Origin: Thalassospira australica
GTDB lineage: Bacteria > Pseudomonadota > Alphaproteobacteria > Rhodospirillales > Thalassospiraceae
DNA: 64,000 nucleotides
Direction of reading: 5' to 3'
NCBI RefSeq assembly: GCF_000763295.1
Contig: NZ_JRJE01000004.1
Span: 266,664-330,663, forward strand
Part shown: positions 45,509-54,927 of the stretch, in pieces
How the letters are laid out: the number at the start of each line of letters is the position of its first letter
Numbering within the stretch: the stretch's first letter is position 1
The notes under the pieces: model-generated
What the model saw: the letters and a program-made list of their open reading frames with translations, nothing else
Databases searched by the model: none
What the model was told of the DNA's origin: nothing
Position numbers and translations under genes: made by a program

Positions 45509-47062
45509 CTATTCTGCCGCGACCGATGTTTGACCGGGTTTTTCCGGCGCCAGTCGGTTACGCAGGGCAGAAATCTGATCGGCAGACAACCGCAAGCCAA
45601 GCTTGGACCGCCGCCAGATCAGGTCATCGATGTCGCGCACCCATTCCTGATCCATCAAATAGCCAACCTCTGCCTCATAAAGATCATGGCCATAGCATTT
45701 GCCAAGATCGCCCATCGCCTTGGCGTCACCAACGATCTGTTCGATCCGTGTGCCATAGGCGCGCAGCAGGCGCTTGAGCATCACGGCATCCATCCAGTCA
45801 TAGCGTGCGGCATAGTCGGCAAAGGCCGCCTCATAGGACGCATGAGGGAAATCGCCGCCCGGAAGCACGGCATTTGCCGTCCACGGCGTATCCTTGGTGT
45901 CCAGTTCCTTGGAAATGATCTGAAGGGCATGTTCGGCAAGCTTGCGATAGGTGGTGATCTTGCCGCCAAACACATGCAGTGCCGGAGCCTTGTGCGCGTT
46001 TGCTTCAAGCTTCAGGGTGTAATCACGCGAAACCTTTGATGCACTCTCGCCTTCGCCAGCTTCGCCGTCGCCAGCATAAAGCGGACGCACGCCGGAATAG
46101 GTCCAGACGACATCATCGGATGCAACGGGCTTTTTGAAATAGCCACTGGCCAGTTTGCACAGGTAATCGATTTCATCCTGATCAATTTTGACCTTGGCCG
46201 GATCACCCTTGAAATCAATATCCGTGGTCCCGATCAGGGTAAAGTCACCCTCATAGGGGATGGCAAAAACGATGCGGCCATCACCGTTCTGGAAGATATA
46301 GCAGAAATCATGATCAAACATCTTGGGCACAACGATGTGGCTGCCCTTGACCAGACGGATGTTGGCCTTGGTATCGGATTTGACCACACCCTTTTCCGGA
46401 TTGATCAGATCAGCACACCACGGCCCGGCCGCATTGATCAGCATGCGGCCGGAAACCATACGGTTTTCACCACTTTCCTGATCGCGCAGGGTGACGTTCC
46501 AGATATCGCCGGAACGGTTTGCACCAACGCATTCGGTCCGGGTCAGGATTTCCGCCCCTTTGTCCTTGGCATCCATCGCGTTCAGCACTACAAGGCGCGC
46601 ATCATCGACCCAGCAATCGGAATACACAAACCCCTTGGTCATATCATCGCGCAGCGGTTCGCCCGCGACATGCTTGGCAAATGAAATGCCTTCGGACGCC
46701 GGAAGCTTTTTGCGCCCGCCAAGATGGTCATACAGGAACAATCCCAACCGGATCATCCAGGCCGGACGCAGGTCGCGGCGGTGCGGCAGAACAAACCGCA
46801 GCGGCCAGATGATATGCGGCGCGTTACCGAGCAACACTTCACGTTCCGTCAGGGCTTCGCGCACCAGACGGAATTCGTAGTGTTCAAGATAGCGCAAACC
46901 CCCGTGGATCAGCTTGGTACTGGCCGATGAGGTTGCACTGGCCAGATCATCCTTTTCACATAGCAGGACTTTCAGGCCCCGGCCCGCCGCATCCCGCGCA
47001 ATCCCGGCACCGTTAATGCCGCCGCCAATAATGATCAGATCGTAGGGTGAAGTACAAGCCAT
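45509..47062 (-). CDS. glpD: Glycerol-3-phosphate dehydrogenase, FAD-dependent
   Basis: This 517-residue inner-membrane-associated flavoprotein oxidises glycerol-3-phosphate to DHAP and passes electrons to quinone. The FAD dinucleotide motif IIIGGGINGAGIARDAAGRG is at residues 10-29. ASSASTKLIHGGLRYLEHYEF is the family signature. RPLYAGDGEAGEG and a C-terminal helical domain complete the enzyme. The start ATG 47062 has AGAGG upstream. An AT-rich stretch with GlpR-like repeats precedes it. Confidence 0.97.
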   Translation of the reverse strand: MACTSPYDLIIIGGGINGAGIARDAAGRGLKVLLCEKDDLASATSSASTKLIHGGLRYLEHYEFRLVREALTEREVLLGNAPHIIWPLRFVLPHRRDLRPAWMIRLGLFLYDHLGGRKKLPASEGISFAKHVAGEPLRDDMTKGFVYSDCWVDDARLVVLNAMDAKDKGAEILTRTECVGANRSGDIWNVTLRDQESGENRMVSGRMLINAAGPWCADLINPEKGVVKSDTKANIRLVKGSHIVVPKMFDHDFCYIFQNGDGRIVFAIPYEGDFTLIGTTDIDFKGDPAKVKIDQDEIDYLCKLASGYFKKPVASDDVVWTYSGVRPLYAGDGEAGEGESASKVSRDYTLKLEANAHKAPALHVFGGKITTYRKLAEHALQIISKELDTKDTPWTANAVLPGGDFPHASYEAAFADYAARYDWMDAVMLKRLLRAYGTRIEQIVGDAKAMGDLGKCYGHDLYEAEVGYLMDQEWVRDIDDLIWRRSKLGLRLSADQISALRNRLAPEKPGQTSVAAE

Positions 47063-47106
47063 GGGGGCCTCTCATCGCAGAAGGGAAACTCTTTGCGATG
47101 ATAAAT

Positions 47107-47138
47107 AGTTCATTTTCGAAAATTTTCAAGTTTCGAAT
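47107..47138 (-). promoter_or_regulatory. Candidate GlpR-type operator of glpD
   Basis: On the minus strand AATTCGAAAC and ATTTTCGAAAATGAAC lie in tandem within 30 bases and centre on TTCGAAA units. They resemble GlpR (DeoR family) sites. The position is 45-76 bases upstream of the glpD start. Confidence 0.45.
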
Positions 47139-47249
47139 TGTGACATTTATTCGACACAGATATGCAGTTAACGCAGTTACAATCCTTGATATGCATAAAT
47201 CAGATCGTGAAACGGCTGCGTCGAAAAACGTTCATTCGTGAAATAAATT

Positions 47250-47279
47250 GAAAAACCCCGGCTGATAAACAGCCGGGGC
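47250..47279 (-). terminator. Terminator of asnB
   Basis: On the minus strand CCCCGGCTG, loop, CAGCCGGGG and then TTTTTC. It lies about 50 bases past the asnB stop. Confidence 0.88.
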
Positions 47280-47328
47280 GTTGAAAGATCGGGTTATAAG
47301 CGGGTTCGGTTCGGCCTGCGGCGTTGTT

Positions 47329-49263
47329 TCAGCCCAGCCAGCGCTTCTGCCAGTCAGACAGCATGGCAATCGTCCACAGCTGATGCCCCCAATTGCGCTT
47401 GCCCGACATATGTTCGCGACGAAGCTTGTCGATCTGGGCACGGTCCAGGCCAAAGTCCATGTAAAGCGCATCATTGGCCAGATGGTCGCCCATCCATTCA
47501 TTGAGCGGCCCACGCAGCCATTGTGCGAGTGGCACGCCAAATCCGGTTTTCGGACGGTCAATCAGTTCACGCGGCACATATTTATACAAAATCTGACGCA
47601 GCGCATATTTGCCCACCGATCCGTTCATTTTAAGCCGGGCGGGCATCCGCCAGCCAAACTCGATCACGCGATGGTCAATAAACGGGACGCGCACCTCAAG
47701 CGAATTGGCCATTGACGCCCGATCGACCTTGGTCAGGACATCATCAACCATATACATCATCGTATCCATGGCCTGCATGGATGACACATAATCAAGGTGA
47801 CGGTTCCGACAGAATTTTTCCCCCGGCACGCGGAACTTTTTATCGCCGGCATGCCCCCCGCGCAGCTTGTCGGGATCAAACAGCGACAGCAACGCATGAT
47901 ACCGGTCAATATCATCCTTGATCGCAATCAGCGGTGCGGCCTTGTGGATTTTATCACCAATTGCGCTGGTGGCATTTTTACCCGGTATCAGGCCAACCAG
48001 CCAGTCCCACTGTTCGGGGGAGAGCATGGTCAAACCACGCGACACCAGCGACGCGCCAAACGGGATACCCCCCGCCGCACGGCTAAGGTTTTTGGCCCAC
48101 AGATACCGCGTATAGCCCCCAAACGTTTCATCCCCGCCATCGCCCGAAAGTGCCACGGTGACATGTTTGCGCGTCAGGGCCGAAATCAGGTAGGTCGGAA
48201 TGGCGGAGCTGTCAAAAAACGGTTCGTCATAGGTTTCCGAAAGCTTGGGCACCAGATCAAGCGCATCCTTGGGCGTGACATAAAGTTCGGTATGGTCGGT
48301 CTTGAGGTGCTTGGCGACTTCCCCGGCAAAGGCCGCCTCGTTAAAGGCTTCGTCCTCGAACCCAACCGAAAATGTTTTCACCGGCCGGTCTGATACCGAT
48401 TGCATCAGGGCCACGATGGTTGATGAGTCAATCCCGCCCGACAGAAACGCGCCCAGTGGCACATCGGCCACCATGCGGCGTTTGACGGAATCGCGCAGCA
48501 GGTCTTCAAGTGCATCAATCGCACTTTGGTCATCCCCGCTCCAGGCGTGTGTCTGACCATTCACCACCGCATCTTCGACCGACCAATAGGCGGTTTCGGT
48601 GGCCTGATCATGCGACGAAATTTCAAGAATATGACCGGGCTTGAGCATTTTGGCATGGGCATAAATCGAAAGCCCCGACGGCACATAGCCAAACCGCAAA
48701 TAGGCATCAAGTCCGCTTTGATTGACTTCACGTGAAATCGCATCGCCGGCCAAAAGGCCCTTTACCTCGGACGCGAAACCGATGTTGCCGTCATAGCGTG
48801 ACCAATACAGCGGCTTGATCCCCAACCGGTCGCGCACAAGGACAAGCGTTTGCTTCTTTCGATCCCAAAGGGCAATGGCAAACATGCCAATCAGGCGTTT
48901 GAGCGTATCGCGCAACCCCCAATGGGCAATGCATTCAAGAATGACTTCTGTGTCGGAATGGCCGCGCCAGGTGATGTTGGCCGGGGCAAGCTTTTCACGC
49001 AGTTCCGGCGCGTTATAAATCTCGCCGTTATAGACCATGACATAACGACCATTGGCCGAATGCATGGGCTGCTTGCCCGCATCAGACAGATCAATGATCG
49101 CCAGTCGGCGTTGACCAAGGGCCAATCCGCTTTGCGTATCGACCCAAACATCACCGCCATCCGGACCACGGTGATGCAGCGCATTGTTCATGCGCGATAC
49201 ACGATCGCCCAATCCCGTTGCGTCACCCTGCCCCGAAAGCCATAAACCGGCAATTCCACACAT
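47329..49263 (-). CDS. asnB: Asparagine synthase (glutamine-hydrolyzing)
   Basis: This is a 644-residue enzyme. The N-terminal glutaminase domain starts MCGIAGLWLSG with nucleophile Cys2 and has LHHRGPDGGDVW and MVYNGEIYN. The synthetase domain has the PP-loop GAFLSGGIDSSTIVALM, VALSGDGGDETFGGYTRY and KVDRASMANSLEVRVPF. It makes asparagine from aspartate, or, as in some related proteins next to polysaccharide genes, amidates a surface sugar acid. No polysaccharide genes adjoin it here. ATG 49263 is fixed by the need for Cys2; an in-frame ATG 28 codons upstream is rejected. Confidence 0.93.
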   Translation of the reverse strand: MCGIAGLWLSGQGDATGLGDRVSRMNNALHHRGPDGGDVWVDTQSGLALGQRRLAIIDLSDAGKQPMHSANGRYVMVYNGEIYNAPELREKLAPANITWRGHSDTEVILECIAHWGLRDTLKRLIGMFAIALWDRKKQTLVLVRDRLGIKPLYWSRYDGNIGFASEVKGLLAGDAISREVNQSGLDAYLRFGYVPSGLSIYAHAKMLKPGHILEISSHDQATETAYWSVEDAVVNGQTHAWSGDDQSAIDALEDLLRDSVKRRMVADVPLGAFLSGGIDSSTIVALMQSVSDRPVKTFSVGFEDEAFNEAAFAGEVAKHLKTDHTELYVTPKDALDLVPKLSETYDEPFFDSSAIPTYLISALTRKHVTVALSGDGGDETFGGYTRYLWAKNLSRAAGGIPFGASLVSRGLTMLSPEQWDWLVGLIPGKNATSAIGDKIHKAAPLIAIKDDIDRYHALLSLFDPDKLRGGHAGDKKFRVPGEKFCRNRHLDYVSSMQAMDTMMYMVDDVLTKVDRASMANSLEVRVPFIDHRVIEFGWRMPARLKMNGSVGKYALRQILYKYVPRELIDRPKTGFGVPLAQWLRGPLNEWMGDHLANDALYMDFGLDRAQIDKLRREHMSGKRNWGHQLWTIAMLSDWQKRWLG

Positions 49264-49418
49264 AAAAATATCCTGTAAAGCCCTGCCGTTACTTAAAACA
49301 ATAACGGTGCGCGCGACAATGAAAACATTCGAAAATCTGCGCCACAAAAATCCGGGCTAACAGTGCAAATCTGTGAAACGGAGGATGGAAAGGATCAAAG
49401 ACGTCAAAACAGCAAAAA

Positions 49419-51335
49419 TCAGCGTCTTTCGATCCCCAGACGCGCCATTCGGCGATACAGCGTATTGCGCCCGATACCAAGGGCCTTGGCCGTATTGCTG
49501 ATGTGCCAGTGATGGTCGTCAAGAACCTGGCGCAAGGCTGCCCCTTCTGCATGTGCAACCACCTGACGCGGTGATGACGCATTATCATTGGTCATCACAT
49601 GGAAATCATCGGGCAAATGATCGCGCTTTATCACACCATCTTCGGCAAAGACGCAGGCGTATTGCAAAACATTGATCAGTTCGCGCACATTGCCCGGCCA
49701 ATTGTGACGGGTCAGCAGTGCCAATACATCATCCTGACATTCGACATAGTCATCAGACAGCACCGCAAGAAGCCGCCCGATCAAATCCACAAGATCACTG
49801 CGTTCGCGCAAGGGCGGCACGGCAAGACGCGCCCCCTTGATCCGATAAAGCAAATCTTCCCGGAATTTGCCCTCGGCCACCGCCGCATTCAGATCAACAT
49901 TGCTGGCACAGATCAGACGGAAATCAACCGGGACTGACTTTGTACTGCCAAGCGGCTCCACCGTGCGGCTTTCAAGAACCCGCAACAGGCGTCCTTGGGC
50001 GGCAAGGGGCATATCGCCAATTTCGTCCAAAAACAGCGTCCCGCCATTGGCCTCGCGAATGCGTCCGCCAAACCCGTCACGCGCCGCCCCGGTAAAGGCA
50101 CCGCCAGCATGACCAAACAGCTCGTTTTCAATCAACCCTTCGGGCAGGGCTGCACAATTGATCGCAACAAATGTCTTGGATTTGCCAAGTGTTGCTTCAT
50201 GGATATGACGTGCAAGATATTCCTTGCCGCTGCCGGTTTCCCCCGACATCAGAACATTGATGTCGCGATCATGAAGGCGGGTGCCGATGTCAAAAATCCG
50301 ACGCACGGCCGCGTCCCGATCCGGGATACTGGCAACCGGCCTGGCTGGCATCCTTGCCCTTGTCGTGACCGGTGTCGATCGCCCGACATAGCGACGGCGC
50401 ATCCGTTCGGGCACCGTAAGACTGCCAAACAAGACCCCGCCGCCGGCAATATTCAGCGCCGTGGCTGATGGGCCTGCCCCTGCACCTTTAGCAGCCCCCT
50501 CGGCGTTTGCAAATCTTGCGAGCAGCTGTTCAATATCCATCTCGAACATCTCGCCGATGTCGGTGGAATTGTTTGCTGCGGCAAGAATGCGCCGTGCTGT
50601 CGAGGTCGCCCCGCTGATCGTGCCATCGGGCGCAATCGAAATCATGGCATCGCGGATGGTGCCGACATGGGCGGCTTCGGGATGCAGATGCAAGATCACA
50701 TCGCCTGCCCGTTCGTCAAAAAACAAAATACGTTCAAGCGCATCGGCATAATCGGCCACCATGCCGCGCACACGCAGGCAATCGGTACGTTTGATGTCAT
50801 CACGCACCGCCGATACATCCAGCACCGAACACACCTTGCCGTCCGGATCAAACACCGGGGCGGCCGTGCAGGTCAGAACCGAATGCTGGGCCAGAAAATG
50901 TTCGTCCTTGTGGATGGTAATTGCGCGCCCTTCGACAATACAGGTGCCGATACCATTGGTGCCTTCGCGCTCCTCGCTCCAGACCGCACCGGGCAAAAGG
51001 CCGTTGGTGCGAAACGACGGCAAAAGCGACTGGGCCGCGACACTGTCAAGAATCACACCGCTATTATCGGTCAAAAACACCGCATAGCCCGAAGCATCAA
51101 TCTTGCGATAAAGGGTGCGCACCAGATCATGGGCATGATGATAAAGCCGCCCGTTACGGTCGCGCAGCTGACGGGTCTGGCTTTCGGGCATCACTTCGGG
51201 GCGGCGCAAGGTATCATGTGCCAGACCAAAGCGTTCTTCACACCGTTGCCAGCTTTCAAGCACCGCACGATTTTGCGCCCCGCCGCTTAGCTGCAGGGCG
51301 GCCTCTATCCGTCCGCCGGGAAGGTTTCCTGACAT
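49419..51335 (-). CDS. Sigma-54-dependent activator, AcoR-like
   Basis: This is a 638-residue enhancer-binding protein. A GAF-type sensor domain spans about 60-220. The AAA+ domain has Walker A SGETGSGKEYLARHIH near residue 360, the sigma-54 contact loop GAFTGA, and Walker B LFLDEIGDMP. The Fis-type helix-turn-helix is at the end (ISNTAKALGIGRNTLYRRM). AcoR-type proteins switch on acetoin, alcohol or aldehyde degradation genes. It is divergent from the aldehyde dehydrogenase gene, with a palindrome and a -24/-12 promoter between them. ATG 51335 has GGGAGA upstream. Confidence 0.92.
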   Translation of the reverse strand: MSGNLPGGRIEAALQLSGGAQNRAVLESWQRCEERFGLAHDTLRRPEVMPESQTRQLRDRNGRLYHHAHDLVRTLYRKIDASGYAVFLTDNSGVILDSVAAQSLLPSFRTNGLLPGAVWSEEREGTNGIGTCIVEGRAITIHKDEHFLAQHSVLTCTAAPVFDPDGKVCSVLDVSAVRDDIKRTDCLRVRGMVADYADALERILFFDERAGDVILHLHPEAAHVGTIRDAMISIAPDGTISGATSTARRILAAANNSTDIGEMFEMDIEQLLARFANAEGAAKGAGAGPSATALNIAGGGVLFGSLTVPERMRRRYVGRSTPVTTRARMPARPVASIPDRDAAVRRIFDIGTRLHDRDINVLMSGETGSGKEYLARHIHEATLGKSKTFVAINCAALPEGLIENELFGHAGGAFTGAARDGFGGRIREANGGTLFLDEIGDMPLAAQGRLLRVLESRTVEPLGSTKSVPVDFRLICASNVDLNAAVAEGKFREDLLYRIKGARLAVPPLRERSDLVDLIGRLLAVLSDDYVECQDDVLALLTRHNWPGNVRELINVLQYACVFAEDGVIKRDHLPDDFHVMTNDNASSPRQVVAHAEGAALRQVLDDHHWHISNTAKALGIGRNTLYRRMARLGIERR

Positions 51336-51481
51336 AGACGTTATCTCCCTTGTGTCGGCGTTTTGATCCGGAAAATTCCAGCGCGTGGCTTTTGCCACAT
51401 CCGATCACGGCCGAAATCCTAACACATCAGCCCCCTGCCACACCAAACAGTTTCACGGCAAATTCACAGCACAATCGCCAG

Positions 51482-51499
51482 TGTTCCATTTTTGGAACA
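51482..51499. promoter_or_regulatory. Upstream activating site (palindrome) for the sigma-54 activator
   Basis: TGTTCC, six bases, GGAACA: a perfect dyad located about 120-140 bases upstream of the -24/-12 promoter at 51619. That is the normal distance for an enhancer site bound by an AcoR-type protein. Confidence 0.65.
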
Positions 51500-51618
51500 A
51501 ATTGCGCCAACCGCACCACATTCGACAGGACAGTGACACAACAACATGCAGCACCCAAAACACCCCAACCACCTGTAAAACAACACCTTCAGACCGAACT
51601 GGCACGCCGGGCACAGAG

Positions 51619-51634
51619 TGGCATGCGCTTTGCG
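51619..51634 (+). promoter_or_regulatory. Sigma-54 (-24/-12) promoter of the aldehyde dehydrogenase gene
   Basis: TGGCATG, four bases, TTGCG matches the TGGCACG-N4-TTGCW consensus, with GG and GC at the right spacing. The start would be near 51646, about 54 bases before the ATG. Confidence 0.8.
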
Positions 51635-51699
51635 GGTAGTACGGCGTCACAATCAATAAACGGGCGAACAAATCGCCTGTGGATCTCGGAGGAACGAAT

Positions 51700-53220
51700 A
51701 TGATCTACAAGAATCCAAATGACGCTGGCAGCCCGGCAAGCTTTAAGGGCCGCTATGAGAACTTCATTGGCGGCGAATGGGTCGCCCCGACCAAGGGACA
51801 GTATTTTGAGAATGTCTCGCCGGTGAATGGCAAACCATTCTGTGAAATGCCGCGCTCCACCAGCGAAGACATCGAAAAGGCACTGGATGCCGCCCATGCC
51901 GCCTTCCCGGCCTGGGGCAAAACATCGCCGACAGAACGCGCCAACATGCTCAACAAGATTGCCGATCGCATGGAAGCCAATCTTGAAATGCTGGCCGTTG
52001 CCGAAACCTGGGACAATGGCAAGGCGGTGCGTGAAACCCTTGCGGCCGACATTCCGCTCGCCATTGACCATTTCCGCTATTTCGCCGGTGCCATCCGCGC
52101 ACAGGAAGGATCCCTTGGCGAACTTGATGACAATACGGTTGCCTATCATTTCCACGAACCGCTTGGCGTCGTCGGGCAGATCATTCCGTGGAACTTCCCG
52201 ATCCTGATGGCGGTCTGGAAACTGGCCCCGGCACTGGCAACAGGCAATTGCGTCGTCCTGAAACCGGCAGAACAGACTCCGGCATCGATCTGTGTCTTGC
52301 TGGAACTGATTTCTGATCTGATCCCGGCAGGCGTCTTGAACGTTGTGCAGGGCTTTGGCGTTGAAGCAGGCAAGCCGCTGGCGCAAAGCAACCGTGTGGC
52401 CAAGGTCGCCTTTACCGGCGAAACCACCACCGGCCGCCTGATCATGCAATATGCTTCGGAAAACATCATTCCCGTCACCCTTGAGCTGGGCGGCAAATCG
52501 CCAAACATCTTCTTTGACGATGTGATGGCAGCCGATGATGATTTCCGCCAAAAAGCAGCCGAAGGCCTGGCCATGTTTGCCCTTAATCAGGGCGAAGTCT
52601 GCACCTGCCCGTCGCGCGCGCTTATTCAGGAAAACATCTATGACAAGTTCATGGATAACGTCCTGTCGCGTGTTGCCAACATCAAACTGGGCAACCCGCT
52701 TGATACCGACACCATGATGGGTGCGCAGGCATCAAACGAGCAGATGGAAAAAATCATGTCCTATCTGGATATCGGCAAACAGGAAGGTGCCGAAGTTCTG
52801 TGTGGCGGCGACAAGGCCGATCTGGGCGAAGACCTGTCGGATGGTTTCTATATCCAGCCGACCATCTTCAAGGGCCATAACCGCATGCGGATTTTCCAGG
52901 AGGAAATCTTTGGCCCGGTGGTTTCCGCCACCACGTTCAAGGATGATGCCGAGGCACTCAGCCTTGCCAATGACACGCTTTATGGCCTTGGCGCCGGCGT
53001 GTGGACGCGTAATGGCAACCGCGCCTATCGCTTTGGCCGGGAAATCAAGGCCGGTCGTGTCTGGACCAACTGCTATCACCTCTATCCGGCCCATGCGGCC
53101 TTTGGCGGGTACAAGCAGTCAGGCATCGGGCGTGAAAACCACAAGATGATGCTGAACCATTATCAGCAGACCAAGAACCTTCTGGTTTCCTATGACCCGA
53201 AACCGATGGGCTTCTTCTGA
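51700..53220 (+). CDS. Aldehyde dehydrogenase (acetaldehyde-type, AldB/ExaC-like)
   Basis: This 506-residue NAD-dependent enzyme oxidises acetaldehyde or another short aldehyde to the acid. The cofactor loop [15 protein letters not shown], the general base in LELGGKSPN and the catalytic Cys in [14 protein letters not shown] are present. The CTC sequence with an extra Cys next to the nucleophile is normal for the AldB/ExaC group. GGAGGAACGAAT precedes ATG 51700, which is preferred over GTG 51679. A sigma-54 promoter and the divergent AcoR-like activator control it. A DUF779 gene follows, as usual for this group. Confidence 0.95.
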   Translation: MIYKNPNDAGSPASFKGRYENFIGGEWVAPTKGQYFENVSPVNGKPFCEMPRSTSEDIEKALDAAHAAFPAWGKTSPTERANMLNKIADRMEANLEMLAVAETWDNGKAVRETLAADIPLAIDHFRYFAGAIRAQEGSLGELDDNTVAYHFHEPLGVVGQIIPWNFPILMAVWKLAPALATGNCVVLKPAEQTPASICVLLELISDLIPAGVLNVVQGFGVEAGKPLAQSNRVAKVAFTGETTTGRLIMQYASENIIPVTLELGGKSPNIFFDDVMAADDDFRQKAAEGLAMFALNQGEVCTCPSRALIQENIYDKFMDNVLSRVANIKLGNPLDTDTMMGAQASNEQMEKIMSYLDIGKQEGAEVLCGGDKADLGEDLSDGFYIQPTIFKGHNRMRIFQEEIFGPVVSATTFKDDAEALSLANDTLYGLGAGVWTRNGNRAYRFGREIKAGRVWTNCYHLYPAHAAFGGYKQSGIGRENHKMMLNHYQQTKNLLVSYDPKPMGFF

Positions 53221-53292
53221 TCGTGACATCACCGAACCGGGCGGGCTTCATAACGGCCTGCCCGGCCATCCTTCCCGAAGACGGAGGTGACA

Positions 53293-53703
53293 ATGACCGG
53301 CTCAGATGAAACCGACGGCATTCCCAACCGGGTCACGGCAACCGATAATGCCATTGCCCTGATCGGAAAGCTTAAAAATATCCACGGCCCGGTGATGTTT
53401 CATCAATCTGGCGGCTGCTGTGATGGCAGCGCGCCGATGTGCTTTCCCGAAGGGGAATTCAAAACCGGCGATCAGGATGTGTTACTCGGCCATATCGAAG
53501 GCAGCCCGTTTTATATCGGGCGCGCGCAGTTCGAATATTGGCGCCACACGCAATTGATCATTGATGTGGTCGATGGGCGTGGGGGTATGTTTTCGCTTGA
53601 AGGCCCGGAAGGCAAACGCTTCCTCACCCGATCACGCATCTTTAGCGACGATGAATGGAACGCGCTGAAGGAATATGAGGAAAAGGCCCCCATAGCCGAC
53701 TGA
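53293..53703 (+). CDS. DUF779 family protein
   Basis: This is a 136-residue protein of the DUF779 family, which is usually found next to acetaldehyde dehydrogenase genes. HGPVMFHQSGGCCDGSAPMC contains the conserved cysteines, CC and C, that could bind a metal. YWRHTQLIIDVVDGRGGMFS and EGPEGKRFLTRSRIF complete the family pattern. ATG 53293 has GGAGG 5 bases upstream. It lies 72 bases after the dehydrogenase gene in the same unit and ends at a terminator. The biochemical role is not known. Confidence 0.93.
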   Translation: MTGSDETDGIPNRVTATDNAIALIGKLKNIHGPVMFHQSGGCCDGSAPMCFPEGEFKTGDQDVLLGHIEGSPFYIGRAQFEYWRHTQLIIDVVDGRGGMFSLEGPEGKRFLTRSRIFSDDEWNALKEYEEKAPIAD

Positions 53704-53823
53704 TCCGCATGAACTGAATCCACCCCGGCGTTTCGGCTTTGACATTCTCCCCCAGGGTGTCGAAACACGCCTGAACTGCCAAAGAGGCTGTCGCACCAAA
53801 CGACGCGGCGCTTCTTTCCTCCC

Positions 53824-53862
53824 TGCCCGCTGCCACATTTAGTCTGGCGGCGGGCTTTTTTG
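53824..53862 (+). terminator. Terminator after the DUF779 gene
   Basis: GCCCGC-GCCA, loop, TGGC-GCGGGC with one T/G mismatch, then TTTTTTG. Confidence 0.82.
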
Positions 53863-53941
53863 CGTCTATCAGAACGACAAATCCTTGCGGATTATCGGGA
53901 AAACAGGTGGGTTCTTCCAACGCCTTCAGTCCGGGCCAAAA

Positions 53942-54316
53942 TTATTGTTTTGTCAGATCCTGTGCGAGCATGAGCGCATTGCCATCCGGGTCATAGAATG
54001 TAGCGGTACTGACCATGCCTTCGATGGTTTCGGTCTCGCCATCAAATTTCACGTTTTCCTTTTCAAGGGCTGCCCGGGCCGACGCAATATCCGCAACGCC
54101 AAACACCGGCACCAAGTTGCCCGGAGACGGTTCCATCTGCTCTCCCAGCCCAAGGGTGACACCTTCCGTTTTCGTCTGCATTTCACTCCAACCGGCTTCG
54201 TCAATATGCATTAGCAGCTGAAAGCCAAGGTTCTTTTCATACCAATCCGCACTGGCATGGCGGTCCCGCACAGACAGGGCGAGAGTGATGGTGTTCTCCA
54301 AAGAAACGACAGACAT
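53942..54316 (-). CDS. VOC (glyoxalase/bleomycin resistance) family protein
   Basis: This is a 124-residue single-domain VOC protein. The first beta-alpha-beta-beta-beta unit holds ITLALSVRDRHASADWYEKN and the second VPVFGVADIASARAALEKEN, ending with the typical ATFYDPDGNALMLAQ. Such proteins bind a metal and act on small molecules or sequester drugs. The substrate is unknown. GGGAAG precedes ATG 54316. It is divergent from a winged-helix regulator only 40 bases away, which probably controls it. Confidence 0.88.
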   Translation of the reverse strand: MSVVSLENTITLALSVRDRHASADWYEKNLGFQLLMHIDEAGWSEMQTKTEGVTLGLGEQMEPSPGNLVPVFGVADIASARAALEKENVKFDGETETIEGMVSTATFYDPDGNALMLAQDLTKQ

Positions 54317-54356
54317 GACACTTCCCTTTGTATTAAAAATATAGTAAATATAATTT

Positions 54357-54893
54357 ATGGATATCCCGTTGCTTGTCAAGCTCACATCGAAAGCTTGGTC
54401 CTTGAAAATTCTGGCGCTGATGCATTCCGGCGTTCCGGGACGGCAGGCGCCGTTGGTCGCAGCAACCACGGCGTCGCGCAGTGCCTTTGCCGCAAGTCTC
54501 GCGCACCTGATCCAACTGGGATTGCTTGAGAGAAACCCGGGCCACGGCCACCCACTCCGGCCGGAATTCCGCCTAACAGTGCAAGGCAAGGTGATTGCCG
54601 CCATGGCCTACCGCATCCTGGAAGCGGCACCGGACGAAGACGAGTTTGATATTTTGAAGCGAAGCTGGCCTGTGCCGATCCTGGCATTGACGGAGGCCCC
54701 CTGCCGATTTTCCGCCATCAGGTCCGGTCTGGGTGCGATTACCGATCGTGCACTTTCAAAGTCACTGGGGATGCTCGAAGAACGCGAGTGGCTTCGGCGT
54801 GAAATTGATGTGTCACAGCGCACGCCGTTTCCAACCTATCAGGCGGTGAATACAGGAAAAACAATCAACCGGGCGATTAGATCGAGTCTCTAG
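54357..54893 (+). CDS. Winged-helix regulator with two HxlR-like units
   Basis: This is a 178-residue protein. Residues 3-75 and 95-170 each look like an HxlR-type winged helix: the first is KAWSLKILALMHSGVPGRQA with ALVAAT-SRSAFAASLAHLIQLGLLE, and the second is SWPVPILALTEAPCRFSAIR with TDRALSKSLGMLEEREWL. HxlR proteins are normally 100-130 residues and dimeric, so a fused pair is unusual. It is divergent from the VOC gene. The start ATG is at the very edge of the intergenic region and has no clear ribosome site. Confidence 0.75.
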   Translation: MDIPLLVKLTSKAWSLKILALMHSGVPGRQAPLVAATTASRSAFAASLAHLIQLGLLERNPGHGHPLRPEFRLTVQGKVIAAMAYRILEAAPDEDEFDILKRSWPVPILALTEAPCRFSAIRSGLGAITDRALSKSLGMLEEREWLRREIDVSQRTPFPTYQAVNTGKTINRAIRSSL

Positions 54894-54927
54894 TTCCTGC
54901 AAACTTAAATCGTCACAGGCTCCTGCG

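Noticed and set aside
49264..49347. N-terminal extension of asparagine synthase from an upstream ATG
   Set aside because: The glutaminase needs Cys directly after the initiator Met, so ATG 49263 is the true start.
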